DNA from: Ascarosepion bandense
Lineage: Eukaryota > Mollusca > Cephalopoda > Sepiida > Sepiidae
Reading direction: 5' to 3'
DNA length: 64,000 bases
NCBI GenBank assembly: GCA_037127315.1
Contig: JBBBDQ010001187.1
Location: forward strand, 1,208,501 to 1,272,500
Below the pieces are notes generated by a model that had not been told where the DNA came from, did no database searches, and was given only the letters and a program-made list of their open reading frames with translations. Positions 10,545-20,547 of this stretch are shown here, piece after piece. Each line of letters opens with the position of its first letter. Within the stretch, counting starts at the first letter, position 1. Made by a program: the position numbers and the translations under genes.

Positions 10545-11007
10545 CTTCTATAAATACTTTCACGACTTCTGCTCCAATGACCTTAGCTGACTGGTGTCCC
10601 TGTGTATGGATTTACACGAGCTACCAGACTAGCAACTATGTCCCACTTTTTTACCGTGAAACCGATAAAATGTTAACAATTTCTACTCTAACAGCTTCTT
10701 TTCGCACACTTCACTCCTGTGGAATTCATTTCCATATCCTTGTTACCTCGACATCTACAATTTCCAGGAATTTAAATATAATGTCAATAGACATCTCCTA
10801 TCTCACTAACTAGCATCCATTCTCTCAAGCTCTTTTCTCTATCTACTCCACAACCACCACATTACAGCGGTATTCTCATCCGTCTATTACCCTCCTCCTG
10901 GCATTTCCTATAACTAACCCCTTTTCCTCATCATTTTCCCTTTTGTAACCCCCTGCGCAACAGTGGCAGTTAAATGTCTTGCTTTGGGGGAAATGATTAA
11001 AAAAAGG
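10545..11007 (+). pseudogene. CR1/jockey-like LINE 3' fragment inserted in the gypsy element
   Basis: Similarity to the LINE starts at ctcttctataaatac just inside the protease frame. Degenerate C-terminal LINE blocks follow (HTSLLWNSFPYPC and a YNFQEFKYNVNRHLLS-like stretch). It ends with the shared tail (GTAACCCCCTGCGCAACAGT, CTTGCTTTGGGGGAAATGAT, A run). Gypsy coding similarity resumes on the far side. No clear target-site duplication was found by eye. Confidence 0.75.
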
Positions 11008-12566
11008 TTTATTTAGGAGTTGGACATGCACGTATTTCCTAAGGTTTAACCTGTCTTGTTCAATTGATTTTGTGGTTATTTTCGCAGCTATTAATTTTTC
11101 TCGCTCTACAATGTGAGCTCTTATATCCGAAACGTCTACAATTTCGGCATTTTTTATTCCGTAAAGTGCAGTCCTGATACCAATAAAGTGTCTCACAACC
11201 AAAACAAGGGTTAGGAGGCAAGTTGTCTCGTTTCATTTTTTATTGGTTTGATTTAGAGGGAGAAATATATTGTTTTTTCTTTTGTCGTTTTTTTTTCTTA
11301 TGTCAGCTATGCTCGATTCCTCGACATTCTTCAAATATTGGTGTACGCATACGAATCTCTGAGAGTCTTCCCCTATTTGTTGGAGAGTGAGATTTGAATC
11401 ATTTTCTTATTTATTCAGAATTCTACTTTTAATTTCAGCTTTTTTAGCTTTGAAACGAATCCTTGAACAAATATCAGACACTTGAAATTATTTGTACTCA
11501 ATTCTGACTGTTTGAAATCGTTGCAATGCTTGTTCACGACCGACGCGAATCTAGTGAATTCTTCATTATTCTTTCTGGTTAAATTCGTACACTTCCATCT
11601 CTCATGAAAAGTGAAGAAGTTAAACCGATTCAGAAAAATGTCAGTTCGCTTTTTTTTGTGGGACAATATTCGTTACAAATTTAATGTGCTCTTTGTGCCC
11701 AGTTTTCAAAGAAGGCGGCGAACTTTCTTAGAGTTGAACCAATTTATGCAATCTGTGGCATATAATCCCCGGATCACCTAGAATTAGAGGTGAAAGTTAA
11801 ACCCTCATCCGGAGAATATGTAAAAAAGTATATTGTGCCCCAGATCATGTTTTATGTGAACGCATTCTCATTAATTTCTCCTCTGTTTGACAGTTAAGAA
11901 AATTTCTTTGTTGTTTTTGAGTTTGAAGTAAAAGATTTTTCTGTTCGTTTTTGAAATTCCATCCGTTCTTTATCTGCTTACTTTAACATTTCATGTCGTT
12001 CCTTTTACCATTTATCTTTTCGTTGGTTTTGTTGCTCAAGTTAGAACTTAAGAATTTCGAGTATAGTGGATTAAACATCGTCCATGTTTGACCGTGCATT
12101 TTCTTTTTAAGGATTACCCGACTAAAAAATATATTCAAATTAAAAATATTTTTATTTCAAAAACAACAACAATATAAAAAAATTGTAAACCGAAATAAAA
12201 AAAATTGATCGACATGAATAAAAATAACTTTAATTTCTTAAATCTTCCGGGAATCACGAGTGATTTTATGCTTTTGAACAAAACAGGAATTCTCATAGTT
12301 TAGCATCGCTCGTTCAAATTCAGTGTAACTTACACTAATTTTTCTTTCGGCTTCTTTTTCCGGATTGCCAAATAGTACGGAATAGATACAAAGTGTGACG
12401 AAAAATAGGATTCCGTGCTTCCTATGTTAAAACAACATTGACAATTTCCACGCAGTCCTTTTGAGATCCTCAATGATTTTTAAGAGACCTCGTCGCTAAA
12501 TTGTTGGGGGTTTTTCAAGGCTTTTACGAATCCTCGTACCCAAGTTTTTGTAGCCTGGTTATGGGC

Positions 12567-12745
12567 TAGAAATAAGACACACGCACGATATAGAACTAAA
12601 CAGATACAACATGAAGAAAACATCAGACTGATTATATGGTCAGCTTTCTGTGGAATAGACATCCCTCTGTTCTGCTTTCTGCTAAAGAGAACTGGTGTTT
12701 ATATATGGTGCGGAAGAATTCATGTGTCATAGGTAAGTTAACATA
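12567..12745 (-). repeat. Diverged 5' LTR of the Ty3/gypsy element
   Basis: Aligns along its length with 7105-7304, sharing acatacaacatga-, tggtcagctttct- and ggtaagtta-type blocks. Divergence from the other LTR suggests an old insertion, or an LTR from a different copy. Confidence 0.65.
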
Positions 12746-12764
12746 AGACTATTTTTATACACCC

Positions 12765-13772
12765 TATATATATATATATATATATGGTGCGAGAGAGAAG
12801 TATAGTTATCCCCATAGAAATATTAAGCTGTTATCTTTATATGGTTGTGTTTGTTATTTGCTGACAGTCACTCAATCTACTACAAAATAAAAGAACATGT
12901 ATACACCATTTTTGGGAAATTTTCTTTGTCTTTTTTTCGTTTTATTCCTTGGTTGTATTATTAATAACAATGTCGTTAAAATACTTTAAAATCTTTTTGT
13001 TGGATACGATAGATTTAAATTATTCTTACTATTAACTACAGACAGTTACAAGGATATACTGGTAACATATACGGATAACACCGCAGAAAGTTTCAAATCT
13101 TCTAATTCTTTTAACATTTAAAAGGCAAGGAACTTATTTTTTTCTTCTTTTTTTTTTCAAAAAAGTTGTTAAGTAGCAGATATACCCTCACATTTAAAAT
13201 TGGTATTAGTTGTTGGAACACCCATTATATATATCTGTGTGTGTGGATGTGTGTGTGTGTGTGTGTGTCACTTAATCTAAAACTACCGTTATCAACTCTA
13301 AGATTTAGATTTCGCGCGAGACGTTTAGGTTGAATTTATAAAAACAACATCAGTAAGTTAATAAAAAATGGATATGTCAAACAGTGATAATTGATAACTA
13401 TTTTTATGTTGCTTTAAAATGTATGAGTGAAAGTACAAATTGCCAGTTTTCGTTTCTAAATTCGAATCACTTCAGTGAAGGCTTATCTGATGGAATGCTT
13501 CTCTTACTTGATAGTTACAATCAAATTGCAGACTTTCCATTTACAGTGAATAAGAAAAAAAATTCCAGTAGTTTTCCTATTTTATATTTTATTTTAGCCA
13601 TGGTTCTTTCCGAGTGAAATGATTTATTGAAAGACAACACGCAAAAGTAGATGTGAGTTTAGATAGGACGGATTTTTAAGAATTTTTGTTTGTATATGTT
13701 ATTGCATGAAATACTTTTTTTATTAAAAGCTGTAACACCCCCCCATATATATATATATATATATATATATAC
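12765..13772. other. Spacer with short microsatellites
   Basis: (TA)n at 12765-12786, (TG)n at 13237-13268 and (TA)n at 13745-13772. A 77-codon frame at 13384-13617 shows no recognisable domain and is left uncalled. Nothing else seen. Confidence 0.5.
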
Positions 13773-13814
13773 ATGGGAAACTTATGAATCCGACTTTTCT
13801 CTCCCAAGTAAAAT

Positions 13815-13870
13815 AGTAACACAGACTGGGTTCTATAGCTTTAGTGGCAACTAGTCGAAGAAAAAAATTT
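13815..13870 (+). repeat. SINE family 1 body fragment
   Basis: About 50 bp (ACAGACTGGGTTCTATAGCT and the following GTGGCAACTAGTC) match the middle of SINE family 1. Head and tail are missing. Confidence 0.5.
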
Positions 13871-13985
13871 CTAAATTCAAACCAGCCTCTAAAGGGCTGA
13901 GTTAGGTTCCGTCAGGCTGTCGTTTCTAAAAGACTGCGCTTGCAATACATGTAGCACGACTCTCTTTAAATGGCCAAGGCATATC

Positions 13986-13988
<3 letters not shown>

Positions 13989-14046
<58 letters not shown>
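13989..14046. repeat. (TA)29 microsatellite
   Basis: Pure TA run bordering the foldback repeat that follows. Confidence 0.97.
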
Positions 14047-14051
<5 letters not shown>

Positions 14052-14280
14052 TTCTATTTTTAAACGAGTTATTAAACGTCCATGGTTTATACAGTGTGGT
14101 GTCTTCAGGTGATTTTAAATCGCTTGAATTCATCATTCATTGTAGAATCTTGGTTCACACAATAACACGTTTACAAATGTATAATATTCAAAGGTTCTAC
14201 AACTGTATTGAACACTTTTTAATACAAATGTGCACTGGTTTAATTTTAGTATGACCAAAAACTAAGTAATTAAACAATGA
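14047..14280 (+). repeat. TA-bracketed foldback repeat (family 4), copy 1
   Basis: About 234 bp between two (TA)n tracts. AACGAGTTATTAAACG near the left end pairs with a CACAATAACACGTTTACA block about 100 bp on, so the unit can fold back. Related units lie at 59755-59966 (reverse orientation) and more loosely at 60626-60840. No pol III box or protein seen. Confidence 0.6.
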
Positions 14281-14307
14281 ATATATATCTATTTATATAT
14301 ATATATA

Positions 14308-14343
<36 letters not shown>
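14281..14343. repeat. (TA)n microsatellite
   Basis: Interrupted TA tract between the foldback repeat and the hammerhead-tailed SINE. Confidence 0.95.
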
Positions 14344-14348
<5 letters not shown>

Positions 14349-14396
14349 CATTCACATACAAGCATGTTTCATTGTATTAGAGCTCATCAGTGTGGC
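14340..14396 (-). ncRNA. Hammerhead-like motif, 14.4-kb SINE copy
   Basis: Minus strand: stem I CACA/UGUG (four pairs), CUGAUGA, a weak stem II, GAAA, stem III ACA/UGU with loop UGCU, and cleavage triplet GUA. The conserved bases are intact. Stem II (GCUCU against ACAAU) is poorly paired, which would probably weaken or abolish cleavage of this copy. Confidence 0.5.
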
Positions 14397-14645
14397 TAAA
14401 TTCATCCATTTGTTTCTTGCCGGTATCGAACCTCGACCGATTTGGTGTCAGTCAGAGACTCTACTCCCTAAGTCATAGGCACAAGAAATCAGAAAATGGA
14501 AATTTAACGTGTTGTATATAAGTAGTGTATACACACGCCAGTCACCGAAAGAACTCAATTCATTTGAAGAGTAACGCATATATCGCAGAAGTGGAAAATG
14601 TTTTTAAAATTTTTCTTCTCTCGAGAGCTCAATTGTAATGAGAGC

Positions 14646-14646
<1 letters not shown>
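14344..14646 (-). mobile_element. Hammerhead-tailed tRNA SINE (family 2), divergent copy
   Basis: Minus strand, about 303 bp, with (TA)n on both sides. It has a leader (GACTGGCGTGTGTATACACT), an A box (TGACTTAGGGAGTAGAG), a near-perfect B box (GGTTCGATACC at 14422-14432), and a tail with both hammerhead cores intact: CUGAUGA and GAAAC (14366-14390). The leader block aligns with the copies at 18.5 and 24.3 kb. Confidence 0.75.

Positions 14647-14647
<1 letters not shown>

Positions 14648-14702
<55 letters not shown>
14648..14702. repeat. (TA)n microsatellite
   Basis: Pure TA run of about 55 bases. Confidence 0.97.
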
Positions 14703-14704
<2 letters not shown>

Positions 14705-14747
14705 TGCGTCGATGTATAGGATATACATTTACTGCGATCGACGTAGG

Positions 14748-15086
14748 ATAATATGGACATCTAAACTTATATATAAATGGAACTTTGTGTGTGTGTGTGT
14801 GTGTGTGTCTGCGTGTCTGTGTGTCCGTTACCTATAGACTCCGAAACGGCTGAACCGATTTCTTGAAAATTTACACAGTTGTACTATAAGCGTCTGTGTG
14901 TGTTCTTAGCTAGGTTTTGTGTCGAGGCACCCCCGATAAATATAAAAAAAATCGATAATCGACAAATTCGTGTTATAGAAGGAGTGGTCCGATTTTAATC
15001 AAATTTGATATACTCATAGACAAAGACATAAGAAACGATATTCAGAAGTTTCAAGGTTGCAGTTCTTACAATAGTGCAGAGAATCG

Positions 15087-15131
<45 letters not shown>

Positions 15132-15517
15132 CAAGATGTGTGTGTGTGTGTGTCTCTTTATCTGTCTGTATGTCTGTATTTTTTCAGCACTTTTATTTTA
15201 GTTTTTGCTTCGTGTTTGGCTCTAAGTAGGTATAATTGTAGTTCTTAGTCTCAGCCATGATACCATTTACTCAGAGAACATACTTAGCCTTCGAAATTCA
15301 GTTTACGACGAAAAAGACTTATTTGATATCGATACTAGGAAATCAAAATTTGACTTCCATCCATGCATTTTTCTTTCAGTCTACGGTTTCGCTTTAACTG
15401 GAAACAAATATTCCTTTTTAGTCTTTTGTGTCAACGTCCAAAGAGTCTGAGCTCCAGGACCATGGATTAATTTTAAAGCTTTCATTACACCCGAGCAACG
15501 CCGGGCTATACTGCTAG
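14748..15517 (+). mobile_element. Non-autonomous Helitron-like element
   Basis: The 3' end shows the Helitron signature: a GC-rich hairpin (CCCGAGCAACGCCGGG), nine spacer bases (ctatactg region) and CTAG at 15514-15517, followed by T. The 5' side (ATCTAAACTTATATATAAAT) matches the start of the copy at 25945-26554. Inside are (TG)n at 14787-14808, a TCGATAATCGA-type block and (TA)n at 15090-15128, which account for its greater length. No Rep/helicase reading frame, so it would need a partner. Confidence 0.65.
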
Positions 15518-15524
15518 TTTATTA

Positions 15525-15580
15525 ATATATGTAAATCATATAATACCATGTAATATATGTAAATCATATAATACCATGTG
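15525..15580 (+). repeat. 28-bp tandem duplication
   Basis: ATATATGTAAATCATATAAT followed by ACCATGT occurs twice in direct succession, just after the Helitron-like terminus. Confidence 0.85.
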
Positions 15581-16586
15581 CACTGTTTTATTAACAACTG
15601 ATTATCATTTTTTATTCGTGCGTGTCTTCCCATTTTTATATTAACAATTCACATAACTATACATATGTGTGTGTGTGTGTGTGCTTTGCTTTTACATTCA
15701 GGCATTTTTAGGCCAGTATGATTTCGTTGTAATGTTGTTACGCCATGAAAACATGCCTGAATGCTGTGTCACCACCTGATTTAAACTTTTATCATTGTTA
15801 CCACCTCAAGAGATCCATACTCGTATAACTCGCACTCTTTTTCTATATATTCTTGGGCCGAGAATAAAAAAGACATTAAAAATGACAGAGACAATTTCAT
15901 AGATTGAATAGTAATCATATTTGTTTCTTTGTGAAGCTATACAACAATGAAACGCGTCCCGGCGCAGATTTCTCCAGTATCTTAATTCCTGATTATATCT
16001 CCGTCTACAAAGTAACAGAATCTCTGTCCAACACAAGCGTTTCGTCAGTTTGGCAGTCTATCGTTAACGATTGATTTTGCCCTTGTTTTTGGCATCCCCA
16101 AGGAAAATATTTCGACTAAACCCACAAAAGATGAAACCTTCCAGTATAACCGTAAGTTGAACAGGGAAGAATAGACGAAATTTCCTTGTTGTCTGGGTCA
16201 AATGTCGCACCAGAATAACTTATTCATTGTTTTACGAGTGCTTCGCTACTTTCTGCGCAAGTTAGGAGTAGGTGATCAAATGTAGATAATATTGATATGC
16301 TTAGAAATATGCATGCATATCAGTATACTCTATTTGTAAGGCTTTAAATTATGTCGATAGGCATACTTATAGGTAACATATATAGCATATATATTAGCTA
16401 TTCAGATTTACTCATTTATATGCTACGTTAAATTGTTAAATCCACAAACAGAATATTTTTCTCTTGTAAGTATAAAATATTGTTTTTTTCTAGATTTATG
16501 AGTGTACAAATTGTTCAAATATTAGCTTTTTTTTCGAGTGATTTACCTTAACTCTTAGCCATGTTTAATCAATTAGTTTTTCTTAT
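15581..16586. other. Unannotated spacer
   Basis: Contains a short (TG)n at 15667-15682 and a 76-codon minus frame at 15806-16036 with no recognisable domain. No gene supported. Confidence 0.4.
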
Positions 16587-16885
16587 CAGTCAGTTGTGCA
16601 ATATGTGATACACGCTTAGGGCGATCATGTCTCGAAAGAGACATGACTGACTGAACAGAAGATTACCTCTCAGTAAGTTGCCATTAATTTCTGCTGTAGA
16701 GTGGTTACCGACCAAGGCTAGAGAACCAAATTTGTCCTGTTTTTTTTTTTTAACGCATAACTGGAGGGAAGAGACGGATTATTACCTTTGCGCGTAAGTA
16801 AATGCAAGGAAGTCAACTGGAACTCGAACTCGGCTCCCCGACTTCTCGTTCCCAGTCGATATCCACTGCACCACGACGCACATCC
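16587..16885 (-). mobile_element. tRNA-derived SINE, family 1
   Basis: Full-length minus copy: A box TGGTGCAGTGG, B box AGTTCGAGTTCC, GGGCGATCATGTCTCGAAAG block and cacaactgac-type 3' end. A run of T at 16740-16752 has grown in the body. It lies next to a LINE 3' tail, as at 1.5-1.9 kb. Confidence 0.85.
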
Positions 16886-16959
16886 ACAGTACGACAACGC
16901 ACAATTTTTGTGACGCTACCATTATAAACAGTAAAAAAATTGATCAAAGCATTTAATAT

Positions 16960-17215
16960 TTTTATTTCTAATTATTTCAATCATTTCACTTCAGGCAAAT
17001 GAAATAAACTGCTAAGACACTAGGGCGTTACCGAGAGAGAGATTTTGAGAGAAAGAAAATATTTTTAAGGAGAGAGAACAATAAAAGTACAAGAATTAAG
17101 AAGATTGACATTGCATTCAAATCTTTGAAAATCGAAGCCGACGGAAAAGCAAAAAAGACGAAAGAAAGTTCCGCAATCGAGAATTGAGAGAAAATTCAGC
17201 CTGTCTAGCCGTGTT
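16960..17215 (-). pseudogene. CR1/jockey-like LINE 3' tail
   Basis: Minus strand. The DGYNL-FK-NVN coding end is recognisable at nucleotide level around 17100-17150 (CATTGCATTCAAATCTTTGA), followed by a degenerate 3' UTR and tail near 16975. Heavily mutated. Confidence 0.6.
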
Positions 17216-17394
17216 AAAGACTAATGTTGTTAAATGTGGTTTTCTTGCTTTTTGTCTGAACCTCCATCATATTTCGAGAAATCTTGCTCAACTAAGCAAG
17301 AATTATATATTATATAGATGAATGAGTAATGGATTTTATAAAGATTTTAAATATTTTCATATATTTCTTAGCTAAATATTTACGTTATTCACAT

Positions 17395-17600
17395 TGTTTA
17401 GACTATTGTCGTAATATTTATTGTTATATTCACGACGTTTCGGGCATTGAACTCTTTGATCTTCTTCAGTGACTGAAATTTTTAACCGAACTTTTTGTTT
17501 CGATCACTGGGGTAAATTGTTCTTGATATATGAGACACGTCACTTCCGAATACGTAAATTATCTCCATTTAACTCAGTGGAGGGAAAAAGAAGAATGCTC
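17395..17600 (-). mobile_element. tRNA SINE family 5 (CUGAAGA hammerhead tail), 3' part
   Basis: Minus strand. The body (CCCCAGTGATCGAAACAAAA then GTTCGGTT) aligns with the copies at 30.4 and 30.8 kb. The tail has CUGAAGA (17463-17469), GAAA (17438-17441) and GUC (17434-17436). The tRNA-like head is missing in this orientation. Confidence 0.6.
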
Positions 17601-17784
17601 CTTCCTGGATGAAACTGAAATAATAGACATAAAACATCACAAGAAAATACGATAAATTGATGAATCAGCACATATTCTATAACACATAAAGCTTCTAAAC
17701 AGACGAAGCATAAAAATCAATATAATATGGGAACCAGTAATAAGGAGTGCTAAGAGAAAACTATTTACACACATCAAGAATGTA

Positions 17785-17885
17785 ATATGAAACACAGATC
17801 AGTGGATAAAGCGTTGGTTGCATCCAATGACTTGACACAAAGATTTTTGAGTTCAATACTTGGCGACAGTAGCAGCAAAGAAAAT
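17785..17885 (+). repeat. tRNA-like SINE family 5 head
   Basis: GATCAGTGGATAAAGCGTTGG, then TGACTTGACACAAAGAT and a GAGTTCAATAC B box. It matches the head of the copy at 30340-30675. It is not collinear with the tail at 17.4 kb, which points the other way. Confidence 0.55.
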
Positions 17886-18399
17886 AACTTAAATTGAGTT
17901 AAATAGAGATAAATTGAAACTGAGATATCTTAAATATTTTTACAAGTCTTAAAATGCTGTATTATTTAGTTAGATATATTATCTAATGACCTTAGCATAA
18001 TAAAAGCTTTGCACATTTATTATGTTTCTGATAGAGTATTTTGTTAATAAACACTAATATGTGTTCTTCGTTTATTGTCATAATTTGACAAAAAATTATT
18101 CACGAATAACGCTTAGGTAAATGCAATTTGAATGAGGAGAATGGCTGATGTCACTATGTGTGTAACCCATGCAATATTTTAATTTTGTTTTATGAATAAT
18201 GTGTTAATTTGCATTTTTAATATAATATACTGAAAAATAACAAGATGCATCTAACAACCCATGCCTATTATATTTGCAAAATTAGTTACTGATAATTATA
18301 ACCAAAAGTACTGGAAGGTAAATCTGTGCCTAAGAAAGTTTATACAAATTCATATTTGAATGTGCAAAAATATATTAAAAATCTTAAACCTAATAAAAA

Positions 18400-18400
<1 letters not shown>
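17886..18400. other. AT-rich spacer
   Basis: No gene or repeat motif recognised. Confidence 0.4.
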
Positions 18401-18481
<81 letters not shown>

Positions 18482-18486
18482 TATAT
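18401..18486. repeat. (CA)n(TA)n compound microsatellite
   Basis: (CA)21 followed by (TA)n with one CA interruption. It borders the 5' end of the hammerhead-tailed SINE. Confidence 0.97.
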
Positions 18487-18755
18487 GATTGAGCACTCTG
18501 GAAGAATGGGAGACTTTACAAAACAGTAGCATCGCTCATTCACTAATGAATTAGGGCACTCTGGTTATTGGGCGTGTATAATGACAATATACATGCTAAA
18601 AAGTCTGCCTTCTTCTACCGTGCACTCATGGCCCAGAAGTAGAACCGCCGACTGACGCCACGTCGGTCGGGTTTCAATCCTGGGTTAAAAGCAATCGGAG
18701 TCTAAGCGTATTGATGACCTGTGATACAGCGAAACATATCTGTCTGCGGATGACT
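18487..18755 (+). mobile_element. Hammerhead-tailed tRNA SINE (family 2), best plus-strand copy
   Basis: About 270 bp between two (TA)n tracts. In order: GATTGAGCACTCTGGAAGAA start, leader with GGGCGTGTATAATGACAATA, tRNA-like A box (TGGCCCAGAAGTAGAACC, about 18630) and B box (GGTTTCAATCC, 18670-18680), the TGGGTTAAAAGCAATCGG block, and a hammerhead tail at 18699-18755. No coding capacity. Length and structure fall within the range known for animal retrozymes, but the tRNA-like middle is SINE-like. The name is mine; the family was recognised only from the four copies in this window. Confidence 0.8.
18699..18755 (+). ncRNA. Type I hammerhead ribozyme-like motif in SINE tail
   Basis: Stem I: AGUC/GACU (18699-18702 with 18752-18755) and, across an internal loop, CGUA with UGCG. 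Core UUGAUGA at 18711-18717. Stem II: CUGU/ACAG with loop GAU. GAAA at 18731-18734. Stem III: ACA/UGU with tetraloop UAUC. Cleavage triplet GUC at 18742-18744. Compared with the consensus of the related copies, this one has C3 changed to U and one stem II mismatch, so the single copy is probably impaired while the ancestral motif would be complete. Confidence 0.65.
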
Positions 18756-18829
18756 ATATATATATATATATATACGAAACTCCGTTTAATTTATATTGCA
18801 AATATTTGCTTATATTATATTGCTTGTGC

Positions 18830-18879
<50 letters not shown>
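18756..18879. repeat. (TA)n tracts
   Basis: TA runs to 18774 and at 18831-18879, separated by about 55 bases of unassigned AT-rich sequence. Confidence 0.95.
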
Positions 18880-18881
<2 letters not shown>

Positions 18882-19128
18882 ACATGCGGTGTAGATATAG
18901 AAGAATCCATAGTAGTATCCTGTACATACAGTGCTAGGATAACTCTCTAAGAGAGCTCTAAATATATATGTATATAAATACATATAGACCAAATATAAGA
19001 AAAAATGAAGACAGTCCATTCTTGTAATATCATCTGAACAATAAAGACGGAAGCTGATGATGGTTTGCTTAAAATAGGCCTACATTTCCGATTTACCATG
19101 AAATAACATGTTTGCCTTAATTTTTTCT

Positions 19129-19143
19129 TATATATATATATAT

Positions 19144-19186
<43 letters not shown>

Positions 19187-19277
19187 TTAAAAAAGAAATG
19201 TGTGATTTTTATTTTATTTTATTGCTCATGCATACATATTGGTAAGTGAGAGAATATATATATATGGAGAGAGAGAG

Positions 19278-19318
<41 letters not shown>
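19129..19318. repeat. (TA)n(GA)n and (GA)n(GATA)n tracts
   Basis: TA then GA at 19129-19182; TA, GA and (GATA)10 at 19254-19318. Confidence 0.95.
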
Positions 19319-19319
19319 T

Positions 19320-20370
19320 TAACTAAATTAAATAGATGCAAACAAAATTAGATGGATAGCTAAATAGATTGATAGATATTATTTGTTACCAATAAAATAA
19401 TTCGTGGTTATTATTTCTATGAGCTGATGTAAAAATTTAAACAAATCGATATTTTAAGTTAATTATTATGACATTATAATGAGGTTGCTGTTAAATTGTG
19501 ATTAAAATCAGTTGTTTAAAAACAATATTTAATGCAATAATTATGCGAAGGAAATATTCGTTTGGAAAACGATGGCTCCGTATATTTTTCTGACATTTTA
19601 ACATTTCGACGTTTAGGTTAATTCTATGCCTCGTTCAGCTCAGAGCCAAATATTGGTTGGTTCTGGTTCAAAACACTCCGGGAGAGAAACGAATCTACCT
19701 TATCAAAGGATTATTCGGAAGATTTATTTATTTCAATTGCCAATATGGGAGGAAACGGGACGTGTCTGTCTTTTGGCAGGGAAGCTAATGTGTACATTGG
19801 AATGAGATCAATTCTGTATAACAGGGCTTCGTTTTAGGCAGTCCTACTGTATCCGCTCATGAAGGAAGCGTTCATGTAGCGATTGTATAATAAAAGGGTC
19901 CTGTTATACACTTTGACTGCTGAAGGTCAATTAAGATATCTGACTTCAAACGCCAACTATATAGCAGCAATATCGACAACAACAAAAATTATGAGTTGAT
20001 ACGTGGCTTCAATTTTTAATGTTATTTTCACACTAAAAGTATTACTACGCAAATCACTGATGGCTCCCGCACATAAATTTTATATATATTTTATAAGAAA
20101 CAACCAAGCACGAGATCACGCGTATTCTGCAGGAGATTATTAGTAGTACACGTCGTAATAAAAACCGTTGTCGACTAGTAATTACGTGACTAGCATTGAA
20201 TGTGTTTAACGCCTAATCATATTCTAAAGCCGATTTGCTATAGCACGTTTGTTTGATTTCAAGTCATGAGGCGATTATCCTGAAATGAATTTCTGATTCA
20301 GAAACTTTACAGAAACTTTATATAATCCTCGTTACACATTTAAAATTATTATATCTTAATATGTTCTCGA
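19320..20370. other. Unannotated spacer
   Basis: About 1 kb with no supported gene or recognised repeat on either strand. Confidence 0.4.
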
Positions 20371-20547
20371 ATCAGCCAGTCAAGTGCCAGACGTGATACA
20401 CGGTTGGATGATCATGTCTCGAAAGAGACCTGACTGACTTGGGAGAAGGTTTTCACGCAGTAGCTTACCCTTTATTTGTGCCGTAGAACGGTTGCCAACC
20501 AAATACATATAATCCAATCTGTCCTGCTATTAAACCCATAGCTAAAG

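Larger units (their letters stand above)
7305..12566 (-). pseudogene. Decayed Ty3/gypsy LTR retrotransposon, internal region
   Basis: Minus-strand order is gag, protease, RT, integrase. Gag: WKCTNLTRKNNEEFTRFAS and FKCLIFVQGFVS (about 11600-11450). Protease: IVLQFDSASALTMI (about 10540-10495), with DSA where DSG/DTG is expected. Between PR and RT: IFGNDWLERFKL and FPEVLFSGELDRFNKLMANF (about 10350-10150). RT: WASP and RVCADYSTEL (about 10015-9960), then scattered KFKSTG-type debris to 9550. Integrase core: YTYGDFKDFCETFLFNHIS and PGSNGLTEP (8005-7850). Frameshifts and stops are many. A LINE is inserted at 10545-11007, and the zinc-binding part of integrase is inverted and duplicated around an extra LTR copy (8206-8806). 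Confidence 0.75.
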
